Position numbers and translations under genes: made by a program. A stretch of DNA of 11,951 nt from JAEUOS01 sp040382235 (GTDB taxonomy: Bacteria > Pseudomonadota > Gammaproteobacteria > Burkholderiales > JAEUOS01), in the NCBI GenBank assembly GCA_040382235.1, contig JBEIFV010000177.1, forward strand, positions 1-11,951. The letters are read 5' to 3'. Every line of letters begins with the position of its first letter. Positions within the stretch are counted from its first letter, which is position 1. This document shows, in pieces, positions 1-5,359 of this stretch. The notes beneath the pieces are model-generated. The model worked only from the letters and a program-made list of their open reading frames with translations, ran no database searches and was not told the origin of the DNA.

Positions 1-96
1 CCCGTACACGTGGGTCGACAGGTAGTGGCTGACGCCGCGGCGGAACTCGTCGGGGCCCAGGTCCTGCTCGAGCATGCGCAACAGCGCTCCGCCCTT
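1..96 (-). pseudogene. Fragment of an M1-family (PepN-like) aminopeptidase, open at the window edge
   Basis: Read on the minus strand from 96 down to 1, 32 codons give a segment beginning KGGALLRMLEQDLGPDEF and continuing FRRGVSHYLSTHVYG. This resembles the stretch downstream of the zinc-binding region in M1 metallopeptidases (KGG/A..L.ML...LG...F..G...Y...H.Y). The piece has no start of its own, and its frame differs from that of the adjoining thrS codons, so the junction does not give an in-frame fusion. M1 enzymes remove N-terminal residues from peptides and are about 600-900 aa long, so only a small internal piece is visible. The family call rests on motif recall over 32 residues. The fragment may reflect a contig-end assembly error and not a real gene neighbour. 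Confidence 0.55.
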
Positions 97-386
97 ACCG
101 GACCGATGGTGACTTGGGCATCCGGGAACAACTCCTTGACCGCATAGGCCAGCAGGTGCGCGGCGGAGTGGCGTATCAAGTCGAGGCCGTCGGCGTCACG
201 TTCGGTGATGATCGCGAGTTGCGCATCGGAAGCTATCAGATGGCTGGTATCGACCAGCAGGCCGTCGACTTTTCCGGCCAGTGCGGCCTTGGCAAGACCG
301 GCGCCAATCGATGCGGCAACCTCGGCCACAGTCACCGCATTGTCAAATGCGCGCTTCGAGCCGTCAGGCAATTGCACGGAAATCAT
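1..386 (-). CDS. thrS: Threonyl-tRNA synthetase, N-terminal part only (homology ends near 96)
   Basis: ThrRS charges tRNA-Thr with threonine in the cytoplasm. The first 97 codons (386 down to 96) encode the N-terminal TGS domain, starting MISVQLPDGSKRAFDNAVTV, and then the beginning of the editing domain, including RHSAAHLLAYAVKELFPDA and ending TIGPV. The HSAAHLL histidines belong to the HxxxH editing site. ThrRS is normally about 635-645 aa, with TIGPV followed by I(E/D)xGFYYDF. Here that continuation is lost and aminopeptidase-like sequence appears in another frame, although the thrS frame stays open to the edge. The ATG at 384-386 is preceded by AGGAG (395-399) at 8 nt spacing, a strong ribosome binding site. 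A terminator-like hairpin and tRNA-Val lie just upstream. thrS is essential, so either an intact copy exists elsewhere or the junction is artificial. Confidence 0.85.
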   Translation of the reverse strand, partial: MISVQLPDGSKRAFDNAVTVAEVAASIGAGLAKAALAGKVDGLLVDTSHLIASDAQLAIITERDADGLDLIRHSAAHLLAYAVKELFPDAQVTIGPVRAERCCACSSRTWAPTSSAAASATTCRPTCT

Positions 387-405
387 GATTTCAACTCCTG
401 GAAAT

Positions 406-440
406 AAAAAAGGCGTGGACTTGCGAGCCACGCCTTTTTT
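406..440 (-). terminator. Intrinsic terminator or attenuator between tRNA-Val and thrS
   Basis: On the minus strand, six A residues and GGCGTGG (440-428) pair with CCACGCC and six T residues (418-406), giving a perfect 13-bp stem with a 9-nt loop. The core is a 7-bp GC-rich stem followed by a U6 tract, the classic Rho-independent form. It ends only 19 nt before the thrS start codon and 6 nt before the thrS Shine-Dalgarno. It could therefore stop the tRNA-Val transcript, or act as a conditional attenuator controlling read-through into thrS. The symmetrical A/T flanks mean it could also terminate plus-strand transcription. Confidence 0.85.
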
Positions 441-469
441 GCATCAAACGAAGACGAGCGCAAGCCTGA

Positions 470-517
470 TCAGCGGATCTCCCGACTAGTCAGCGGTGTC
501 ATAACGCTCGCTTTCAT
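470..517 (-). CDS. Candidate 15-codon thrS leader peptide
   Basis: An ATG at 515-517 opens a short frame, MKASVMTPLTSREIR followed by TGA (470-472). GAGAG at 523-527, 5 nt upstream, is a plausible ribosome binding site. Two of the 15 codons are threonine (ACA and ACT, codons 7 and 10). The frame lies between tRNA-Val and the hairpin before thrS, and its stop codon sits 3 nt before a segment (459-466) that can pair with the loop of that hairpin. This is the arrangement expected of a ribosome-mediated attenuator. Two Thr codons is a modest enrichment, and a short frame of this size can occur by chance. Nothing in the peptide itself suggests another role. Confidence 0.3.
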   Translation of the reverse strand: MKASVMTPLTSREIR

Positions 518-538
518 CACTTCTCTCACAGTAAATGC

Positions 539-615
539 TGGTTGGCGCGATTGGACTCGAACCAACGACCCCCACCATGTCAAGGTGGTGCTCTAACCAG
601 CTGAGCTACGCGCCA
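539..615 (-). tRNA. tRNA-Val (anticodon GAC)
   Basis: The minus strand folds into a full 77-nt cloverleaf with an encoded CCA end (539-541). The acceptor stem is TGGCGCG/CGCGCCA, the D arm GCTC/GAGC, the anticodon stem CCACC/GGTGG with loop TTGACAT, and the T arm GTTGG TTCGAGT CCAAT. The anticodon GAC (579-581) reads GTC and GTT valine codons. From the D arm to the T arm the sequence is almost the same as E. coli tRNA-Val(GAC) as I remember it. The first base pair is U1-A72, less common than G1-C72. A good promoter lies directly upstream, and the thrS leader follows 3' on the same strand. Confidence 0.97.
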
Positions 616-626
616 GCAAAAACATC

Positions 627-655
627 ATTTTAGCGCCTTTTGAGGGCACTGTCCA
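627..655 (-). promoter_or_regulatory. Sigma70-type promoter for tRNA-Val (and possibly thrS)
   Basis: On the minus strand TGGACA (650-655) and TAAAAT (627-632) are separated by exactly 17 bp. Both boxes are close to the TTGACA/TATAAT consensus. Transcription would begin near 620, a few bases before the mature 5' end of tRNA-Val at 615. I see no equally good promoter between the tRNA and thrS, so thrS may depend on read-through from here. Confidence 0.7.
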
Positions 656-798
656 AGGGCCGCTTGATTGTGACGTGTGCTTGTGCACGGCTTGGCGAGT
701 TCGGGTCGATACGTTGCACTGTCGCTGCCGCAGGTCCCATGCATCGATCGCGTGTGGCAGGTTGGGTTGAGTTTGGGATCAGGCGCTCTGGTTGGCAA

Positions 799-2997
799 TC
801 AGTCGCGTCGTGCGGAAAAGACGCCGGGCACCGAGCGAACAGCGGCAAGCGTGCGCTCGAGAACGGCCACGCCGGCGATTTCGATGGTGAATGCCATGCG
901 CGCGACCTGGCGCTGGGTCGCGGTCCGTGAGGCGGTGACGTTGGCTTTCTCGCGTGAGAACACCTCACCGATATCGCGCAGCAGTCCGGGCCGGTCGTGC
1001 GCCTGGATTTCAACATCGACCGCGTACAAGCCTTCAGTCGACTCACCCCACTGCGTTTCAATCATTCGTTCCGGATTGCGGTTCAGCAAGTTGCGCAGGT
1101 TGCTGCAGTCGGCGCGATGAATCGACACGCCTTTGCCGCGTGCGACGAAGCCACAAATCGAATCCGGCGGCGCCGGCTTGCAGCAGCGCGCAAGCTGGGT
1201 CATCAGGCGATCGATGCCGACGATCAGGATTCCGCGGCGCGGCGTTGCGTCGATCCGGCTGCGTTTGGGTGCCAGGCTCGCATCATCCACCGGCGGCGCC
1301 TCGGCGGCAAACGCGGTGGCGATCGTGCGCAGGCTCCATTCGCCGCGGCCCGCGGCTATGAACAGGGCGTCCAGGCTTGCGAATTGCAGAGTCGTTGCCA
1401 ACTGCTCGAGATTGGCGCCGGTGCGTCCAAGGCGCTGCAATTCGCGTTCCACCAGATTGCGACCCTGGGCCGCGGTCTCGGCATGTTCCTGCGCGCTGAA
1501 CCATTGCCTGACCTTGGTACGCGCACGATTGCTGACCAGGTAGCCCTGTGCCGGATTAAGCCAGTCGCGCGATGGTCCGCCGCTCTTGGCCGTGATGACG
1601 TCGACGCGCTGGCCGGTGGCCAACGGCGTGTTCAAAGGCACCATCACACCGTCGATGCGCGCCCCGCGACAGCGGTGGCCGAGGTCGGTATGCAGGCTAT
1701 AGGCGAAGTCGATCGCGGTCGCGCCAAGCGGCAGGTCCACCACCCGGCCCTGTGGCGTGAGCACGTAGATGGTGTCGTCCAGGCGCGCCTTCATGGTGGC
1801 TGCCTGCCAGTCCGGTGCAGCATCCGGGCCTGGCGCCGCGCCCTGTGCGATGTCATCGCGCCAATTCAGCAACTGGCGCAGATAGGCCACCTTGGCGTCA
1901 AACTGCCCGGCGCTCCTGACGGACTGCGTCGAGTTGCTGACACCGGCCTCCTTGTAACGCCAGTGCGCCGCCACGCCAAGCTCGGCATGACGATGCATTT
2001 CGTGGGTGCGGATCTGCACCTCCATGGCCAGGTCGTCAAGGCCTGTCACCGCGGTGTGCAGGGAGCGGTAGTCATTGCCTTTGGGGCGCGCGATATAGTC
2101 GTCGAACTCCCTGGGAATCGGCTGCCACAGGTTGTGCACCACGCCGAGCGCACCGTAGCAATCCTTGACGTCGTCAACCAGTACGCGCAAGGCACGTACA
2201 TCGTAGAGTTCGTCGAACGACAGGGATTTCTGGCGCATCTTGTTCCAGATGCTGAAGATGTGCTTGGGCCTGCCGATCACTTCGGCGTGAATGCCGGCGC
2301 CTTCCAGCTCGGTCTTGAGCGTGCTGATGGCATCGGTGATGAAGGTCTCGCGCGCGGTGCGGCGCGAGGCCAGCATGCCGGCGATCTCGCGGTAGGTGTG
2401 CGGATCGAGCAAGCGGAATGACAGGTCTTCAAGCTCCCACTTCAACTGCCACACACCGAGTCGATTGGCAAGCGGAGCATAGAAATCAAGCGTTTCGCGC
2501 GCCAGCGCACGCCCTTGTGGATGGGCAGCCATGGCGCTGACATGACGCAAGGTCTGCACCCGCGACGCCAGGCGAATCAGCACCACGCGCACGTCCGACA
2601 CCATGGCCAGCAGCATTTTGCGCAACGTCTCGGTCTGGCCTTGTGCATCCGTGCCAAGGCTGGCGCTGCGCGTCACGTCACGCAACTTGTGCAGGCGCGC
2701 TAAGCCCTCGAGCAATTGGGGCACGTCATTGCCGAAACGTGTCGCGCAGCCGTCGCGCCAATGGGTGTCGAAGTCGGGCCAGGCGAACAGCCATCCGGCA
2801 GTCACGGCATCGGGGTCGAAGCGCAATTCGACCAGCAGGGAAGCAAGCCCTCGCGCATGGTCGAAGGCTGATTCGCCGGTGCCAAGTGGATTCGTGCCGT
2901 ACACCTCACGCGCCAGTTCGCGCGCCTGCGCGATGCCATCGGCCGCGACCGGCATGTCTGTTCGCCCTGGAATGAGGTTTGCGAGATCGTTCTGCAT
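799..2997 (-). CDS. relA: RelA, monofunctional-type (p)ppGpp synthetase (stringent response)
   Basis: RelA transfers pyrophosphate from ATP to GDP/GTP on starved ribosomes carrying uncharged tRNA, making the alarmone (p)ppGpp. The 732-aa protein has the full long-RSH layout. Residues about 40-200 are an HD-like domain in which the hydrolase HDxxED signature is replaced by FAWPDF, so hydrolysis should be lost. The synthetase domain covers about 235-355, with GRPKHIFSIWNKM, EFDD at 297-300 (the EXDD type of RelA, not the RXKD type of bifunctional Rel/SpoT), NDYRSLHT and MEVQIRT. A TGS domain follows from about 406, then the zinc-finger domain with C605-C606, then a C-terminal ACT domain (DRPGLLRDIGEVFS). 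Start is the ATG at 2995-2997. An in-frame stop lies just upstream at 3010-3012, and there is no clear Shine-Dalgarno. A separate SpoT-type hydrolase is expected elsewhere. Downstream lies the tRNA-Val promoter. Confidence 0.95.
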   Translation of the reverse strand: MQNDLANLIPGRTDMPVAADGIAQARELAREVYGTNPLGTGESAFDHARGLASLLVELRFDPDAVTAGWLFAWPDFDTHWRDGCATRFGNDVPQLLEGLARLHKLRDVTRSASLGTDAQGQTETLRKMLLAMVSDVRVVLIRLASRVQTLRHVSAMAAHPQGRALARETLDFYAPLANRLGVWQLKWELEDLSFRLLDPHTYREIAGMLASRRTARETFITDAISTLKTELEGAGIHAEVIGRPKHIFSIWNKMRQKSLSFDELYDVRALRVLVDDVKDCYGALGVVHNLWQPIPREFDDYIARPKGNDYRSLHTAVTGLDDLAMEVQIRTHEMHRHAELGVAAHWRYKEAGVSNSTQSVRSAGQFDAKVAYLRQLLNWRDDIAQGAAPGPDAAPDWQAATMKARLDDTIYVLTPQGRVVDLPLGATAIDFAYSLHTDLGHRCRGARIDGVMVPLNTPLATGQRVDVITAKSGGPSRDWLNPAQGYLVSNRARTKVRQWFSAQEHAETAAQGRNLVERELQRLGRTGANLEQLATTLQFASLDALFIAAGRGEWSLRTIATAFAAEAPPVDDASLAPKRSRIDATPRRGILIVGIDRLMTQLARCCKPAPPDSICGFVARGKGVSIHRADCSNLRNLLNRNPERMIETQWGESTEGLYAVDVEIQAHDRPGLLRDIGEVFSREKANVTASRTATQRQVARMAFTIEIAGVAVLERTLAAVRSVPGVFSARRD

Positions 2998-3006
2998 GAT
3001 GGCCGC

Positions 3007-3036
3007 ATTTTAGTTCGCCCGATGTTTACCTATAAT
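3007..3036. promoter_or_regulatory. Divergent promoter region between relA and the permease gene
   Basis: A consensus TATAAT lies on the plus strand at 3031-3036, pointing at the permease gene, without a good -35 box. On the minus strand TAAAAT (3007-3012) could be a -10 for relA, only about 10 nt before its start codon, which would give a nearly leaderless mRNA. The two elements lie within 30 bp of each other. Both are single-box matches, so the assignment is tentative. Confidence 0.4.
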
Positions 3037-3984
3037 CCTCGTGGGGCGTCAGTCAGCGGTTCGGCGCCAATCAAACGACCATTGCCCATTCCTTCCATCT
3101 TCCGGCTGTTTGCCTCGCCCTATGCGCTCCTGACCATGGCCTGCCTGATGTGGGCCGGCAACTGGGTGACGGCACGCGCGATGCGCTTCGATACCGGCCC
3201 CAACGTGATGGCACTGGGTCGCTGGATTGTTGCCTCGCTGGTCATCCTGCCCTTGGCTTGGCCACATCTGCAGCGCGACTGGCCGGTGATCCGCGCCAAC
3301 AGCAGGGTGCTGCTGCTGTTGTCGGTGATTGGCGGCGCCGGCTACAACGCACTCTCCTACGCCGGGGTGGCGCACACGAGCGCGATCAATGCGATGCTTC
3401 TCAATGCGACGGTTCCGTTCTTCATCATGGGGCTATCGTGGCTGGCCTTGCGTGAATCCTTAAGGCGCGGCCAGATCGCCGGCATGACGCTGTGCTTTGC
3501 GGGGGCCTTCTGGGTCATCATCGCCGGTGACCCGGCGCGTGCGGCGGTCCTGGCTTTCAATCCGGGCGATCTGATCGTATGCCTGGCGATGCTGTTCTGG
3601 GCTGCCTATACGGTGCTCATCATGAAACACCCGTTCAAAATCCACCCGACATCGTTTGTCGCCGTTCTATCGGTCATCTCGGTACTTGCCCTGATCCCGC
3701 TGGCTGCCTGGGAGGCGGGAACGCGGCCGATAGACCTGACGCCAACGGTGCTTGCCTGCTATCTCTACCTGGGCATTGGCCCGTCGGTGCTGTGCTTTCT
3801 GTTCTGGAACCGCGGAGTCGCTGCGATCGGGCCCAATCGCAGCGGCATGTTTCTCAATCTTGTGCCGGTGCTCGGCAGTGCGCTTTCAGCAATCGTGCTG
3901 GGCGAGCGGCCGGAGATCCATCACGCGGTCGGATTTGTCCTGGTGTTGGCCGGTCTGGCTGTGGGCAATCGCGGCCGGCCATGA
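3022..3984 (+). CDS. EamA/DMT-superfamily permease (drug/metabolite transporter family)
   Basis: This is a hydrophobic protein of up to 320 aa, probably with ten membrane segments, in the two-repeat EamA layout. Repeat one starts at about residue 33 (YALLTMACLMWAGNWV, with an arginine-containing TAR motif after it, as in RhaT/YdcZ-like exporters). Repeat two starts at about residue 187 (LIVCLAMLFWAAYTVLIM) and ends in GFVLVLAGLAVGNR. Substrates of this family cannot be read from sequence. The start is uncertain. The ATG at 3022 lies upstream of a TATAAT box at 3031, so a transcript from that box could not use it. TTG at 3082 (codon 21) is an alternative, while ATG at 3136 would cut into the first membrane segment. 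No candidate has a good Shine-Dalgarno. The stop overlaps the mtfA start (ATGA), which suggests a two-gene operon. Confidence 0.88.
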   Translation: MFTYNPRGASVSGSAPIKRPLPIPSIFRLFASPYALLTMACLMWAGNWVTARAMRFDTGPNVMALGRWIVASLVILPLAWPHLQRDWPVIRANSRVLLLLSVIGGAGYNALSYAGVAHTSAINAMLLNATVPFFIMGLSWLALRESLRRGQIAGMTLCFAGAFWVIIAGDPARAAVLAFNPGDLIVCLAMLFWAAYTVLIMKHPFKIHPTSFVAVLSVISVLALIPLAAWEAGTRPIDLTPTVLACYLYLGIGPSVLCFLFWNRGVAAIGPNRSGMFLNLVPVLGSALSAIVLGERPEIHHAVGFVLVLAGLAVGNRGRP

Positions 3985-4823
3985 ATATCTTCGCACGCAT
4001 CGCCAGCTGGCGCCGGCAACGGATCCTCAAGCGTTACGCGTTTCCCGATGCGGCCTGGCAAGCGGTGCTTGTCGCCTATCCTTTCTTTTCCCGCCTCGAC
4101 GACGCCGAACGGCTACGCTTGCGTGAAATGGTTTCGCTGTTCTGCGCCGAGAAGGAATTTGCCGGGGCCGGCGGCTTCGAGGTCACGCTTGCAACACAGC
4201 TCGCGATCGCCGCCCAGGCCTGCCTGCCGGTGCTCAATCTTGATTTGAGCCTGTACGGCGGCTGGCATGGCGTGGTCGTTTACGCGGGGGAAGTGGTGGC
4301 GCGGCGCGAAACGATCGACGATGACGGTGTCGTGCATATTTACGACGAGGTGATATCGGGTGAGGCGATGCCGGGTGGGCCGTTGGTGCTGTCCTGGGAA
4401 GACGTGACGCTGGCGGGATCGGACGCGGCACCCGCCTACAACGTGGTGATCCACGAATTTGCCCACAAGATCGACATGCTTAAGGGCGAAGCAACCGGCG
4501 TGCCGCCGTTTCTCCCGGCGTTTCATCAGGGCCTGGACGGCCGCGCCTTCGAGGCGGCGATGCAGAAGGCGTACCAGTCTTTTGCAGGCGAGGTGCAGCG
4601 CTGGGAGGAAGATGCGGACGGCTCCGACGCGTACGCGCCCGTGCTCGATCCCTATGCGGCCGAACATCCGGCGGAGTTCTTCGCCGTACTGACAGAAGCA
4701 TTCTTCACCAGGCCACAAGACGTGGCCGACGAATTCCCGGAACTGTACCGGCTACTCGCCGCGTATTACCGGCAGGACCCGCTGGCCGCAGCGGCCGGGT
4801 CGACCGCCGGCACGACTGCTTAG
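3981..4823 (+). CDS. mtfA: MtfA-like zinc-dependent peptidase (M90 family)
   Basis: This 280-aa protein resembles MtfA, the cytoplasmic zinc metallopeptidase that in E. coli binds the glucose-PTS repressor Mlc. HEFAH at residues 158-162 supplies two zinc ligands and the catalytic glutamate. E232 in AEFFAVLTEAFF matches the third ligand, and Y225, seven residues before it, matches the proposed catalytic tyrosine of E. coli MtfA (my alignment, from memory). The spacing from HEFAH to E232 is about 11 residues longer than in E. coli. The ATG at 3981 overlaps the permease stop as ATGA, and homology begins at once with MNIFARIASWRRQRILKRY. The same frame stays open further upstream but there only runs through the permease gene. 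No Shine-Dalgarno is visible, so translation is probably coupled. No Mlc or PTS gene is present, so the partner here is unknown. Confidence 0.9.
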   Translation: MNIFARIASWRRQRILKRYAFPDAAWQAVLVAYPFFSRLDDAERLRLREMVSLFCAEKEFAGAGGFEVTLATQLAIAAQACLPVLNLDLSLYGGWHGVVVYAGEVVARRETIDDDGVVHIYDEVISGEAMPGGPLVLSWEDVTLAGSDAAPAYNVVIHEFAHKIDMLKGEATGVPPFLPAFHQGLDGRAFEAAMQKAYQSFAGEVQRWEEDADGSDAYAPVLDPYAAEHPAEFFAVLTEAFFTRPQDVADEFPELYRLLAAYYRQDPLAAAAGSTAGTTA

Positions 4824-5239
4824 CCGCGTATCGCCGACTCGGCCGCGAACTGGGTGAGGTCGACCGGTGGCGCCGGCTTCCAGCCCTTCTTGCGATGCTC
4901 GACCACCACATTGGTGAAAATGCCGCCGCGCACATACCACTTGGCGGTGAGACGTGCGAAGCGCGGGGCGGTGGCGGCGACAATGTCGTCCAGGATGGTG
5001 TTGCTCACCTTTTCGTGAAACGCGCCTTCGTTGCGAAAGCTCCAGGCATACAGTTTGAGGCTCTTCAACTCGACGCATTTGCGATCCGGCACGTAATCAA
5101 GCACCAGGGTGGCGAAATCGGGCTGGCCGGTCAGCGGGCACAGGCAGGTGAACTCCGGCAACTGCATGTGAATCTGGTAATCGCGGCCGGGTGACGGATT
5201 CGGAAAAGTGTCGAGCTTCTTGCTGGGTTTCGAGGGCAT
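4820..5239 (-). CDS. queF: QueF, NADPH-dependent 7-cyano-7-deazaguanine reductase (type I, unimodular)
   Basis: QueF reduces the nitrile of preQ0 to the aminomethyl group of preQ1, using two NADPH, in the queuosine tRNA-modification pathway. The 139-aa protein has the tunnelling-fold signature FTCLCPLTGQPDF. C34 is the thioimide-forming cysteine and D41, seven residues on, the general acid, matching C55/D62 of the Bacillus enzyme. E76 in SFRNEGAFHE fits the substrate-binding glutamate. The start is the ATG at 5237-5239 (MPSKPSKKLDTF). An in-frame ATG at 5317 would add 26 unconserved residues and would lie upstream of the likely promoter. The TAA stop (4820-4822) overlaps the mtfA stop on the other strand. 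No other queuosine genes are nearby, and I see no preQ1 riboswitch-like leader. Confidence 0.95.
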   Translation of the reverse strand: MPSKPSKKLDTFPNPSPGRDYQIHMQLPEFTCLCPLTGQPDFATLVLDYVPDRKCVELKSLKLYAWSFRNEGAFHEKVSNTILDDIVAATAPRFARLTAKWYVRGGIFTNVVVEHRKKGWKPAPPVDLTQFAAESAIRG

Positions 5240-5282
5240 TGATGGCGCTTTGTCAAGACAAAATCGTGCAGGGCGGGGTGGT

Positions 5283-5288
5283 ATTATA
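5283..5288 (-). promoter_or_regulatory. Likely -10 box of queF in the queF/smc divergent spacer
   Basis: The minus strand reads a perfect TATAAT here, with TGGCGA 16 bp upstream (5305-5310) as a weak -35. Transcription would start near 5276, leaving a queF leader of about 37 nt. The same AT-rich patch reads TATTAT/TATAAG on the plus strand (5282-5290) and could serve smc, but no matching -35 box is visible on that strand. Confidence 0.5.
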
Positions 5289-5359
5289 AGAGTTGAAATC
5301 CCGTTCGCCATTGGCATCAGCGTGGGCCTTGCGACTCACCTGCAAAAATCAAGAAAATC

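Noticed and set aside
114..489. Two short overlapping plus-strand frames over the thrS start, hairpin and leader
   Set aside because: They are shadows of thrS codons, and they cross the terminator hairpin.
616..798. Small RNA or extra gene between tRNA-Val and relA
   Set aside because: Apart from the tRNA promoter I see no convincing reading frame, terminator or conserved structure in these 183 bases.
997..2421. A 474-codon plus-strand frame opposite relA
   Set aside because: It is an antisense shadow of the RelA coding sequence, with no recognisable domain and no ribosome binding site.
3579..3980. Upstream in-frame extension of mtfA inside the permease gene
   Set aside because: The extra 134 residues read the permease in another frame and have no membrane or peptidase features. 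MtfA homology begins at ATG 3981.
5240..5317. N-terminal extension of queF to the ATG at 5317
   Set aside because: It would span the likely queF -10 box and add residues not typical of QueF.
5240..5359. preQ1 riboswitch upstream of queF
   Set aside because: I looked for a C-rich short hairpin followed by an A-rich tail near the start codon and found none. The palindrome present does not match the class as I know it.
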